DNA from: JAHEJJ01 sp965212205
GTDB taxonomy: Bacteria; Bacteroidota; Bacteroidia; Flavobacteriales; Flavobacteriaceae
Assembly (NCBI GenBank): GCA_965212205.1
Contig: CBDBUX010000011.1
Span: 1,096,966-1,160,965, forward strand
Direction of reading: 5' to 3'
DNA length: 64,000 bases
Both the position numbers and the translations under genes were made by a program. Shown piece after piece: positions 1 through 7,927 of the stretch. The first letter of the stretch is position 1. Each line of letters starts with the position of its first letter. The notes below the pieces were generated by a model that worked only from the letters and a program-made list of their open reading frames with translations, was not told where the DNA came from and searched no databases.

Positions 1-627
1 TACCCCTGGATTGGTAAGCTCCTTGAATAGATCATTATATATTTTGCCCTCGAGGGTGTCTTCCCGCCGTTTTTGATCTAAGATAGTTTTATCTACAGGC
101 CCGAATATTGCCTCCGATCCATCAGAAAGCAATACTTTTAAAGCAATTACCTTATCCCTTGTAACTCCATATTTGATAGAAGTTGTACCACTGGAATTAT
201 TTCCTGCCATACCCCCTATCATACAGCGATTGGAAGTGGAGGTATTAGGTCCGAAAAACAAACCATGTGGTTCCAGATAACGATTTAGTTCATCTCTGAT
301 CACACCTGGTTGTACGGTCACCTGCTTTTTTGCCAAATTCAGATCAATAATAGAGGTAAAATACCTGGAAACATCGACCACTATCCCATCACCAACACAT
401 TGTCCGGCCAACGACGTGCCTGCAGTCCTGGGAATCAGTCCAAGTTCATTGTCCGAGGCATAGCCTATAATTTTTTTTAGATCCTCACTGGACTTAGGAT
501 AGGCTACGGCCAGAGGGGTTTTGCGATATACCGAGGCATCTGTGGCATAGAGAGATCGGCTCAATGAGTCGGTTAACAGTTCACCTTCGAGTTGATTTCC
601 TAAAATTTTCAGATCGAATTTTGCCAA
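1..627 (-). CDS. FAD-binding and Fe-S oxidoreductase (D-lactate/glycolate dehydrogenase type), N-terminal part only
   Basis: Only the first 209 codons are in the window; the gene runs off the left edge. The visible part is the FAD-binding type 4 (PCMH) fold. It carries the flavin-pyrophosphate region PRTAGTSLAGQCVGDGIVVD near residues 74-93 and a second FAD motif, GGMAGNNSSGTTSIKYG, near residues 143-159. Family members are large membrane-associated proteins that oxidise 2-hydroxyacids such as D-lactate and pass electrons to a C-terminal 4Fe-4S/cysteine-rich domain, which cannot be checked here. The frame is closed upstream by a TAA, and no ATG or GTG lies between that stop and the conserved region. 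I therefore infer a TTG start at 627. The substrate is not determinable from this fragment. Confidence 0.82.
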   Translation of the reverse strand, partial: MAKFDLKILGNQLEGELLTDSLSRSLYATDASVYRKTPLAVAYPKSSEDLKKIIGYASDNELGLIPRTAGTSLAGQCVGDGIVVDVSRYFTSIIDLNLAKKQVTVQPGVIRDELNRYLEPHGLFFGPNTSTSNRCMIGGMAGNNSSGTTSIKYGVTRDKVIALKVLLSDGSEAIFGPVDKTILDQKRREDTLEGKIYNDLFKELTNPGV

Positions 628-705
628 GGCAAGACAATTTTAGCGCTAAAATTAAGTTTTTAATATCTGAGAACCATGAAGGCAGTGTCCTAAAAAACTT
701 GAAAC

Positions 706-1212
706 ATGAAAATATTTAAACTCTTTGTTTTTCTTCTCTTCACAGTACTTTCTGTTCACGGTCAAAATATTGCCGATAATGCCCTGGGGCTTAGGCTGGG
801 CGATAGTGATGGATTTGGAGCAGAAATCTCCTATCAGAGATTGGTGAATCGATATAAAAGGGTAGAGATCGATTTTGGCTGGAGGGACAGTCGGGAATTC
901 GATGCTTTTAAATTTACCGGCATATATCAGTGGGTGCATCATATCGATGGAAATTTTAATTGGTACTATGGCGTAGGGGGAGGCTTAGGCAGTGTTGATT
1001 TTGATCCTATACCCGGGCCCGGAAACCAACCGGAAACCCCAGACGGTGGTTTATTTGTATTTGCTGCAGGCGATATTGGTGTAGAATACGATTTCAATAT
1101 ACCATTGCTGTTATCACTCGATTTCAGACCCGAGATTGGTATTTTGGGTTATGATGAATTCTCCGATAATTTTGATTTTGACATCGCTTTAGGGATCAGA
1201 TATCAATTCTGA
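706..1212 (+). CDS. small outer-membrane beta-barrel protein, unknown function
   Basis: A 168-residue protein that begins with a clear Sec signal peptide (MKIFKLFVFLLFTVLSVHGQ) with probable cleavage after about residue 19. The mature part alternates polar and aromatic residues and is rich in glycine, as in eight-strand outer-membrane barrels. It ends in a terminal phenylalanine (GIRYQF), the usual sorting signal for the BAM complex. The central loop around residues 105-115 is rich in proline and glycine. No enzymatic motif is visible. It is divergent from the FAD oxidase and about 100 bp upstream of the TlpA-type gene, which has its own promoter. Function is not recognised; a structural or sensing barrel is the most one can say. 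Confidence 0.7.
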   Translation: MKIFKLFVFLLFTVLSVHGQNIADNALGLRLGDSDGFGAEISYQRLVNRYKRVEIDFGWRDSREFDAFKFTGIYQWVHHIDGNFNWYYGVGGGLGSVDFDPIPGPGNQPETPDGGLFVFAAGDIGVEYDFNIPLLLSLDFRPEIGILGYDEFSDNFDFDIALGIRYQF

Positions 1213-1278
1213 ATTTTACTTCAGCATTCTTTGGCATAAGCTTATGTTAAGGGTTTTTTATATTCCTATATATATAGG

Positions 1279-1286
1279 TACATTTG
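1279..1286 (+). promoter_or_regulatory. TAnnTTTG promoter box for the TlpA-type lipoprotein
   Basis: TACATTTG matches the Bacteroidota -7 consensus TAnnTTTG and lies 22 bp before the ATG at 1309. No convincing -33 TTG is visible at the expected distance. Confidence 0.55.
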
Positions 1287-1308
1287 CGCATCCTAAAAAA
1301 GACAAATA

Positions 1309-2415
1309 ATGATCAGATCATTAGTGATTATCGCCATATTGGTATTTATTAGCAGCTGTGAAACCGCTAAAGATGAGTTTTTGATTAATGGTATAGTCGA
1401 TGGTGCGATTCCGAATGGTGCTTCGGTATTTCTCCGTAAAGTCGATGAAAACAACCGTCCTGTAGATGTTGATACCACACAATTGCTGGCTGGAAGTTTT
1501 TCTTTTACCGGTGTTCAGAAGCTGCCTGAGGTCTATTATATATTTATCGAAAGCGTCAGGGGAAGTATTCCCGTAATTGTAGAAAATACTACAATCGATA
1601 TTCAGGCTCAAAAAGACAGTCTCTTCTATGCGAAAGTTAAAGGAACAAAGCAGAATGAAATATTCGGGGATTTTTTTGATGCCGCCAGGCAAATGGCATC
1701 AAGGGCACAATCGATGAATCAGGATATGAGAGCCGCAGTGACCAACAAGGATACCGCTGTAATGAATTCGCTCAGAGAGGAATATTTTGACCTGCAACAG
1801 GAAGCCCAAGATCAGGAGGTTGAATTTGTCAAAGCTCATACAGATGCTCTTGTTTCTGCACTGATCGTATCGAAATTAATGGCTACCAAAGCGCTCCCTG
1901 ATGAAGAAATAAAAGTCCTTTATGATACTCTTACACCTGAAGTACAGCAATCTAATGTGGGGAAAAGTATCAAAACTCAACTCGATAAAAATAAGCGCAC
2001 GGCCATTGGGTCTAAAGCGCCAAATTTCTCTGCTCCTACACCAGGGGGGGATAAACTGGCTCTTAATGAGGTGCTGGGCAGAGCCACAATCCTCGATTTC
2101 TGGGCCGCATGGTGCAAACCCTGCAGGGCCGAAAATCCTAACGTCGTCAAGATTTATGATAAATATAAAGATAAGGGACTTAGCATTCTTGGCGTTTCCT
2201 TAGACCGTCGTGCGGAAGATTGGAAGAAAGCCATAGAAGATGATGGACTAGAATGGCATCATGTTTCCAATGTGCGTTATTTCGATGAAATTGCCCAACT
2301 CTATAACGTATCGGCTATTCCTGCCACCTTTATTCTCGATGGCAATGGTGTGATTGTCGCCAAAAACCTGAGAGGCCCTGAACTGGAAAGCAAGATCGCA
2401 GAGCTACTACAATAA
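1309..2415 (+). CDS. TlpA-family thiol-disulfide oxidoreductase lipoprotein (DUF4369 + AhpC/TSA)
   Basis: A 368-residue envelope protein. The signal peptide ends in a lipobox-like ISSC near residue 17, so it is probably lipid anchored. Residues about 24-125 match the beta-rich DUF4369 domain common in Bacteroidota. A helical linker follows, then a thioredoxin-like AhpC/TSA domain from about residue 232. The redox motif WCKPC is near residues 264-268, and the cis-proline segment SAIPATFI is near residue 334. Proteins of this type reduce or shuffle disulfides on exported client proteins such as c-type cytochromes; the actual client is unknown. It has its own upstream promoter box and converges with the LVIVD lipoprotein gene, with only 27 bp between the stop codons. 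Confidence 0.88.
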   Translation: MIRSLVIIAILVFISSCETAKDEFLINGIVDGAIPNGASVFLRKVDENNRPVDVDTTQLLAGSFSFTGVQKLPEVYYIFIESVRGSIPVIVENTTIDIQAQKDSLFYAKVKGTKQNEIFGDFFDAARQMASRAQSMNQDMRAAVTNKDTAVMNSLREEYFDLQQEAQDQEVEFVKAHTDALVSALIVSKLMATKALPDEEIKVLYDTLTPEVQQSNVGKSIKTQLDKNKRTAIGSKAPNFSAPTPGGDKLALNEVLGRATILDFWAAWCKPCRAENPNVVKIYDKYKDKGLSILGVSLDRRAEDWKKAIEDDGLEWHHVSNVRYFDEIAQLYNVSAIPATFILDGNGVIVAKNLRGPELESKIAELLQ

Positions 2416-2442
2416 ATTTGTGTTTTTCTTTGGGTTCCTAGA

Positions 2443-4086
2443 TTAGAATTTATCCCTGACATCTTCGAAGTTACCTGTGATGGTGACATCACCATTAATT
2501 TGGACACTACCGAAGATATTTACCACATTATCGTCGCCGATAAACTCGAGGGTCGCACCATCGTTTAGGACCAGGTCACCAAATAAGGTAAGATTTCCTT
2601 CAATTCTGAGACTGCTGTTTTCACCTACGATAATATCTCTTCTTCTATTATTACGCCCGGCAACCAGGGTACCGTTCACTTCGAACAGCCCATTTTCTTC
2701 GATGTTGACACTATTCCTGACTGTCCACGTGCCACAGAGTATGAGGCTACCACCTATGGTCAAAGTATTAAAGCGCTTACTTCCTCTATATCCTAAACTT
2801 TCTCCTACAGGAACGTTGAGTCTGCTGCTTCCACTATAGGCTGGTAAGGTGGCACAACGACTTTCGAGGCTCTCGGAAGGCCTGTTCAGTTTTATGATCT
2901 GTAGTCCTTCTCTACCTGAAGCGGCAAATATATAGTCGTCTTTTGAAGCGACATAATTAATGGACCCTTCCAATTCAATGATTCCAAAAGGATCTGTCTC
3001 AGTACCTTTGTCTTCCGATAAACATAGTCCGGCTCCTCCGTTAGCCATCAGAAAAACGTTTTCATTGATCGCTACTGCATTGGTGACAATATCTCCTTGA
3101 TCCACTCCTTCAGGATTTAACAAAATGGGGATATATTCCAATAAAGCTCCACTGGAATAACTGTATATACCAGCTCCTTTACCGGCTTCAGCTACGGTGA
3201 TCTTATCACCCTGAAAATCGATCGATTTCTTACTGAAATCACCAAAGTCCGAATTGATAGGAATTTCTTTAATGATCTGTAATGCCTGATCAAGTATCTT
3301 CACACCATCGCCTGCATCCAAAACTGCGATCTTATCACCGTCTATTGCAAGGGACCTTAAATCTGAAAAGGGAACTTCATCCTGAATTTGAAGGTCGGCC
3401 TGACTATACGATGTTAGAGTACCATCTTTACCACTGGTTACCCAAACTTGACCATCTTTAAAGCTGATGTCATTGGCGTTAAAGCCTTGCTGAAAACCAT
3501 ATACAATACCAGCACCCAGGTCGAATCTGGCCCCGGATAATTGCAATTTTGCTACAAATGAATTCGAAGTCGCAGTTACAGAAGTCTCCGCATCAACGCC
3601 CCCGGCAATGTAAACAAAGCCGTTATTGTGTTTTACAGCATTTATATCGGCATTCAAATAGAACACTCTTGAGGTTACCCTTGGATTATTTGGATCACTT
3701 ATATTTATTATTTCAATCGCGCCAAAGTAATCCTCGCCTACAGAATTATAAGACACGTAAGCATAATTACCCTGGATATCGACATGTGATGCAGTTAATT
3801 CACCACGGCCAGAATAGACCGGTGGCTTTACCTGTGCTACGAGCGTTAAAGGATAGTCTCCGGCCATTTCGTTAGCACTACGTGCCGAACGGCCTCCAAT
3901 AGTACTCTCTTCCATAATATCGAGCACACCAGATTTGTCATAGGACACACTGCCTTGTAAACGGGTTTCACTGGTTTCTAAAACGACCTCATCTTGAAGA
4001 TCGTCTGAATATACTGTGGTTTCGTCCTTACAGGAAGTTAGAATAACAAAGGACAGAAAGAAGAGGGGGAAAACTTTCTTTAGCAT
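2443..4086 (-). CDS. LVIVD-repeat beta-propeller lipoprotein with C-terminal beta-solenoid
   Basis: I start this protein at the ATG at 4086, giving MLKKVFPLFFLSFVILTSC, a textbook lipoprotein signal; the upstream in-frame ATG at 4128 would bury it. Mature residues up to about 400 contain repeated units of the form (VAL)DxGDGVKIL, INISDPNNPRV and LQIIKLNRP, typical of LVIVD repeats that fold as a beta-propeller. From about residue 430 the sequence changes to short hydrophobic/Gly/Asn repeats (TIGGSLILCG, EVNGTLVAG, RIEGNLTLFGDLVL, SVQINGDVTITG) that look like a right-handed beta-solenoid. Surface adhesion or scaffold roles are typical for such parts, but no function can be assigned. The last residue is Phe and there is no PorSS-type C-terminal domain that I can recognise. 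Confidence 0.75.
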   Translation of the reverse strand: MLKKVFPLFFLSFVILTSCKDETTVYSDDLQDEVVLETSETRLQGSVSYDKSGVLDIMEESTIGGRSARSANEMAGDYPLTLVAQVKPPVYSGRGELTASHVDIQGNYAYVSYNSVGEDYFGAIEIINISDPNNPRVTSRVFYLNADINAVKHNNGFVYIAGGVDAETSVTATSNSFVAKLQLSGARFDLGAGIVYGFQQGFNANDISFKDGQVWVTSGKDGTLTSYSQADLQIQDEVPFSDLRSLAIDGDKIAVLDAGDGVKILDQALQIIKEIPINSDFGDFSKKSIDFQGDKITVAEAGKGAGIYSYSSGALLEYIPILLNPEGVDQGDIVTNAVAINENVFLMANGGAGLCLSEDKGTETDPFGIIELEGSINYVASKDDYIFAASGREGLQIIKLNRPSESLESRCATLPAYSGSSRLNVPVGESLGYRGSKRFNTLTIGGSLILCGTWTVRNSVNIEENGLFEVNGTLVAGRNNRRRDIIVGENSSLRIEGNLTLFGDLVLNDGATLEFIGDDNVVNIFGSVQINGDVTITGNFEDVRDKF

Positions 4087-4243
4087 TTTATGTAGGTTAT
4101 TAGTTATAGGTAATATTGGGAACGGCAAATGTAGTTATTTGGTATGCTTAACGGGTGATTTTTTCGATGAAATGCACGAAAATCATATAAATAGCGTAAG
4201 AAATAACTTACTTATTATAAAGAATCAATGAAGATCTCAGGTT

Positions 4244-4891
4244 TTAGATTTTCCCAATTTTTTCCAGTACAAAGAGTATGACAATGGGAATAGCCAGTAG
4301 AATCACCATCAGGGTATCGGTGATGACCAGATCTGGTTTAAAAAGTAAGGTAATTACATATCCTCCTATGGCCCCTCCAAAATGAGCAGTATGTCCAATA
4401 TTACCCAAGCGGTTTTTCATGCCATAGATAGAATAAAGCATATAGGCAATTCCAAGAATATAAGCTGGGATCGGTATGGGAATAAACATGAGAAACAACT
4501 TCATATTTGGCTGGAGTAAAATTGCAGCATAGAGAATACCCGTCACTGCACCACTTGCACCCACGGCATTGTAGTAAGGCTCATCTCTATGAAAGAACAA
4601 GGCAAGCAGGCTGCCAGCTGCCAGACTGATCATATAAATGATTAGAAATTTAGGGGCGCCAAACCATTCGATCACCACATCAGCGAAGAAATAAAGGGTG
4701 AGCATATTAAGGAATAGATGTGAAAAATCTACATGAAGAAATCCGGAGGTGATCATTCTTTCGCGCTGGCCGGCCTTTATCGCCCCAATGCTGAACTTAT
4801 AGCGGTCGAAGAAACCTGACTGGTTAAAACCCCTTAATGAAATTAATATATTGGCGGCAATAATGGCAATAGTAGCCAGACTGATGTTCAT
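4244..4891 (-). CDS. rhomboid-family intramembrane serine protease
   Basis: A 215-residue, six-helix membrane protein. The catalytic serine sits in GASGAVTG (motif GxSG) in the middle of the protein and the partner histidine in HTAHFGGAIGG toward the C-terminus. The helix-1/loop region includes the HVDFSHLFLNMLTLYFF segment, which corresponds to the conserved HxxxxHxxxN of rhomboids. The frame is open further upstream to a TTG at 4918, but that codon overlaps the -7 promoter box. I therefore chose the ATG at 4891, which starts MNISLATIAI. Rhomboids cleave transmembrane substrates within the bilayer; the substrate here is unknown. It is divergently transcribed from the acyltransferase gene. 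Confidence 0.9.
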   Translation of the reverse strand: MNISLATIAIIAANILISLRGFNQSGFFDRYKFSIGAIKAGQRERMITSGFLHVDFSHLFLNMLTLYFFADVVIEWFGAPKFLIIYMISLAAGSLLALFFHRDEPYYNAVGASGAVTGILYAAILLQPNMKLFLMFIPIPIPAYILGIAYMLYSIYGMKNRLGNIGHTAHFGGAIGGYVITLLFKPDLVITDTLMVILLAIPIVILFVLEKIGKI

Positions 4892-4915
4892 ATTTTTCGC
4901 GGTGTTATAGCGCGC

Positions 4916-4933
4916 CAAATATAGCTATATTTG
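4916..4933. promoter_or_regulatory. perfect 18-bp palindrome forming a bidirectional promoter
   Basis: CAAATATAGCTATATTTG is an exact inverted repeat. Read on either strand it contains TATATTTG, a full match to TAnnTTTG: 4926-4933 on the plus strand and 4923-4916 on the minus strand. The boxes point toward the acyltransferase ATG at 4951 and the rhomboid ATG at 4891, leaving roughly 17-25 bp on each side. The two -7 boxes are separated by only two bases (GC). Confidence 0.7.
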
Positions 4934-4950
4934 CCCATAGTTTTAAAGGC

Positions 4951-5838
4951 ATGCAACGGCTAATCTATCTCCTCTCCTATCCATTCCTATGGTGTATCGC
5001 AGCAATGCCGTTTGGGCTCTTTTATTTCTTTTCGGACCTCCTATTTATCCTGATCTTTCATATTGTTCGCTACAGACGGAAAGTGGTGAGGGAGAACCTT
5101 AATTTAGCCTTTCCTTTGAAGAACCGTTCCGAAATCAACACTATTGAAAAGGAATTTTACCATCATATGTGCGATGTGTTTTTGGAAACTATCAAAACGA
5201 TGAAAATTGGGCGGGAAGAACTGATCGAACGCTACAAAGTCGTGAACCCTGAAACCCTGACTGAACTCGAAAAAGAGCGAGGTATTCTGGTGCTGATACC
5301 GCACTATGGGAACTGGGAATGGAGCATTGTGGTTAATCTGATGTTCAAAACACCCGGCTACGCGGTATACCAGAAAATTGGAAATCCTTACTTCGATGCC
5401 TTGATCAAAAAGATACGTGCCAGATACAACACTATTCTGATCCATCAAAAGGAAATGGTCAGGACCATAGTAAGAAATCAGGACGCGGGAACCAATGCAG
5501 TTTACGGCGTGGTCAGTGATCAGTCGCCCCAACGGCACCGGACTAAATACTGGCGATCATTTATGGGGATTACCGTACCCGTATTCGACAGTCCTGAATT
5601 GTTGGCCAGAAAATATAGGCTAGCCGTAGTTTTTGCAAAAATCAGCAAGTTAAAACGAGGACATTATCAAGTGGAATTCGTACCGATAGCCACTGAGGGA
5701 AGTAAGGCCCCTGAGCACGAGATCACAGACCGGTTTTTTGAGCTTACCGAAGAGTGTATTACCCGGACGCCTTCCTATTATTTGTGGACTCACCGACGCT
5801 GGAAACACCGCGATAGCGTTCCGCCGGAATTTCAATAA
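4951..5838 (+). CDS. lysophospholipid/lipid A acyltransferase (LpxL/HtrB family)
   Basis: A 295-residue inner-membrane-anchored acyltransferase of the late lipid A pathway. One hydrophobic N-terminal segment (about residues 7-40) anchors it. The catalytic HX4E motif is in PHYGNWEWS near residues 117-123. The downstream substrate-binding block is visible as GVVSDQSPQRH, the counterpart of the family's DQ motif. Family members transfer a secondary acyl chain from acyl-ACP onto Kdo2-lipid IVA. Whether this copy is LpxL- or LpxM-like cannot be decided by eye. It is divergent from the rhomboid gene and convergent with glmM (9 bp between stops). Confidence 0.88.
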   Translation: MQRLIYLLSYPFLWCIAAMPFGLFYFFSDLLFILIFHIVRYRRKVVRENLNLAFPLKNRSEINTIEKEFYHHMCDVFLETIKTMKIGREELIERYKVVNPETLTELEKERGILVLIPHYGNWEWSIVVNLMFKTPGYAVYQKIGNPYFDALIKKIRARYNTILIHQKEMVRTIVRNQDAGTNAVYGVVSDQSPQRHRTKYWRSFMGITVPVFDSPELLARKYRLAVVFAKISKLKRGHYQVEFVPIATEGSKAPEHEITDRFFELTEECITRTPSYYLWTHRRWKHRDSVPPEFQ

Positions 5839-5847
5839 ATCTTCGGA

Positions 5848-7239
5848 CTAATCCAAGCCGGCAATCGCTTTGATTTCCTGGAGTATTTGTTGGGCCAGTT
5901 GATCTGCCGCCTCCTGGGATGGGGCTTCTGTATAGATACGTATAATGGGCTCGGTATTGGATTTCCTGAGATGAACCCAATTTTGAGGAAAATCGATCTT
6001 AACGCCATCTATTGTACTAACTTCACTTTCTTTATACTTCATTGCCATAGCGTCAAGCAAATGATCCACATCGAGATCGGGCGTCAACTCGATTTTATTT
6101 TTGCTCATATAATACGATGGATAACCTGCTCTCAATTCACTAACTTTTGAGCCGGTTTCTGAAAGAAGCATTAGAAATAATGCAGATCCTACCAGAGAAT
6201 CGCGCCCATAGTGGCTTTCCGGGTATATAATCCCTCCGTTTCCTTCACCACCGATCACGGCATGTATTTCTTTCATTTTAGCCACTACATTAACCTCACC
6301 AACCGCAGAGGCATGATAAGAGCCTCCATGATTTTCTGTGATGTCGCGCAAAGCACGGGAAGAACTTAAATTAGAAACCGTATTGCCTTTGGTCTTGCCC
6401 AGCACATAGTCTGAACATGCTACCAGGGTATATTCTTCTCCGAACATTTCTCCCTGCTCTGTGATAAAGGCCAATCGATCAACATCCGGATCGACCACAA
6501 TTCCGAAATCGGCCTTTTCCTCCAACACCTTTTGGCAGATATCACCAAGATGTTCTTTTAAGGGTTCAGGATTGTGTGGAAATTGGCCATTGGGTTCGCA
6601 ATAAAGTTCTACTACTTCTACACCGAGCGCTTTCATTAATTTTGGGATGGCGATACCACCGGTAGAATTAACGCCGTCTACAACTACTTTGAATTTCTTA
6701 TTGCGAATAGTTTCAGCATCTATTAAAGATAGATTGAGGACTTCTTTAATGTGGATATCGATATAATTGTCCTTTTTTTCCACTTTTCCCAGATCATCAA
6801 CTTCTGCAAATTCAAATTCTTCATTTTCTGCCAGCTCTAGAATAACAGCTCCTTGTTGGCCATCCAGGAATTCTCCTTTATGATTCAGAAGTTTTAAAGC
6901 ATTCCATTGCTTAGGATTGTGACTTGCGGTTAAAATAATACCCCCATCGGCCTGTTCCAGGGGAACTGCAATCTCTACCGTAGGGGTGGTAGAGAGTCCC
7001 AGATCTACGACATCTATACCAAGCCCGGTGAGTGTAGCAACTACCAGGTTCTGTATCATTTCACCAGAAATACGGGCATCACGGCCAATGACAACTTTGC
7101 CATTTTTGTTGTTCAGCCCTTTCCGCATCCAGCTACCATAAGCGGCTGCAAATTTCACGGCATCGAGCGGTGTAAGATTGTTACCCGGCTTTCCTCCGAT
7201 TGTACCCCGAATTCCGGAAATGGATTTTATAAGCGTCAT
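5848..7239 (-). CDS. glmM: phosphoglucosamine mutase-like phosphohexomutase
   Basis: A 463-residue alpha-D-phosphohexomutase. The phosphoserine loop is TASHNPKQWNALK near residue 100, the metal-binding loop is VDPDVDRLAF near residue 250, and the sugar-binding loop is GGEGNGGII near residue 335. The C-terminal phosphate-binding region includes RKSNTEPIIRIYTEA. Family members interconvert glucosamine-6-P and glucosamine-1-P for UDP-GlcNAc synthesis. The GEGNGG loop, in place of the GEQSGH common in proteobacterial GlmM, is seen in Bacteroidota and archaeal enzymes. A phosphomannomutase or phosphoglucomutase activity cannot be excluded. The ATG at 7239 lies just downstream of a good promoter. 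Confidence 0.85.
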   Translation of the reverse strand: MTLIKSISGIRGTIGGKPGNNLTPLDAVKFAAAYGSWMRKGLNNKNGKVVIGRDARISGEMIQNLVVATLTGLGIDVVDLGLSTTPTVEIAVPLEQADGGIILTASHNPKQWNALKLLNHKGEFLDGQQGAVILELAENEEFEFAEVDDLGKVEKKDNYIDIHIKEVLNLSLIDAETIRNKKFKVVVDGVNSTGGIAIPKLMKALGVEVVELYCEPNGQFPHNPEPLKEHLGDICQKVLEEKADFGIVVDPDVDRLAFITEQGEMFGEEYTLVACSDYVLGKTKGNTVSNLSSSRALRDITENHGGSYHASAVGEVNVVAKMKEIHAVIGGEGNGGIIYPESHYGRDSLVGSALFLMLLSETGSKVSELRAGYPSYYMSKNKIELTPDLDVDHLLDAMAMKYKESEVSTIDGVKIDFPQNWVHLRKSNTEPIIRIYTEAPSQEAADQLAQQILQEIKAIAGLD

Positions 7240-7257
7240 AGATCAAATAAGTTTTTG

Positions 7258-7285
7258 CAAATATAAAGGTCCTGTGTATAAACAA
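7258..7285 (-). promoter_or_regulatory. promoter of glmM (-33 TTG and -7 TATATTTG)
   Basis: On the minus strand TATATTTG occupies 7265-7258, and a TTTTG whose TTG is at 7285-7283 lies 17 bp upstream. This is the spacing expected for the Bacteroidota primary sigma factor. The ATG at 7239 is 18 bp downstream of the -7 box. Confidence 0.6.
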
Positions 7286-7333
7286 AAGCTTCATATTTGT
7301 AAATTCAAGCTGTTATTTTAAGCAGATGTCTTT

Positions 7334-7927
7334 ATGAATTTTCTTGCGCATATATACTTATCGTTCGAAGATGATGAAATAACTATCGGCAATTTTATCG
7401 CGGATAGTATCCGCAGTAATAACTACAGGCACCTTCCCCCTAAGATTCAAAAGGGGATACTGCTACACCGCGCCATAGATACCTTTACCGATTCGCACCA
7501 TACGCCAAAGAAAAGCAGTAAAAGACTTCATCAGAATTACGGACATTATAGCCGGGTAATTGTAGATATATATTACGATCACTTTCTGGCTAAAAACTGG
7601 CCGCAATATTGCGAGACGCCTTTAGGTAAATACGTTGATCGGTTTTATGATCTATTGGAAACAAATTATGACATCCTTCCCGATGGAATACGTCATATGA
7701 TGCCTTATATGATCGCCGACAATTGGCTTTTGAATTACTCTAAAATGGAAGGAATAGGCCGTGTACTCAGCGGTATGAACCGAAGAACAAACAACAAGAG
7801 TAAAATGAACTTTGCCATTTTGGATCTCGAATCTCACTACGATGATTTCGAGTCGGAGTTCACTTCATTTTTTGAAGAGCTCATCGTTTTCTCCAGACAA
7901 AAATATAATTCTCTATGCGAAGATTGA
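7334..7927 (+). CDS. acyl carrier protein phosphodiesterase-like protein (AcpH/DUF479)
   Basis: A 197-residue cytoplasmic protein of the ACP phosphodiesterase family, which removes the 4'-phosphopantetheine group from holo-ACP. The family start MNFLAHIYLSF and the block GNFIADSIR are present. So are HRAIDTFTDSHH (residues 50-61) and VDIYYDHFLAKNW, which supply the conserved Asp/His residues of this HD-like metal-dependent fold. The length equals that of E. coli AcpH (about 193). The stop overlaps the start of the downstream gamma-glutamyltransferase gene by 13 bp, so the two are probably co-transcribed. Whether hydrolysis of ACP is the physiological role in this lineage is unproven. Confidence 0.85.
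   Translation: MNFLAHIYLSFEDDEITIGNFIADSIRSNNYRHLPPKIQKGILLHRAIDTFTDSHHTPKKSSKRLHQNYGHYSRVIVDIYYDHFLAKNWPQYCETPLGKYVDRFYDLLETNYDILPDGIRHMMPYMIADNWLLNYSKMEGIGRVLSGMNRRTNNKSKMNFAILDLESHYDDFESEFTSFFEELIVFSRQKYNSLCED

Noticed and set aside
652..942. Minus-strand frame of 96 codons opposite the barrel gene
   Set aside because: It overlaps the signal peptide region of a well-supported plus-strand gene, has no family features, and its composition looks like an antisense shadow.
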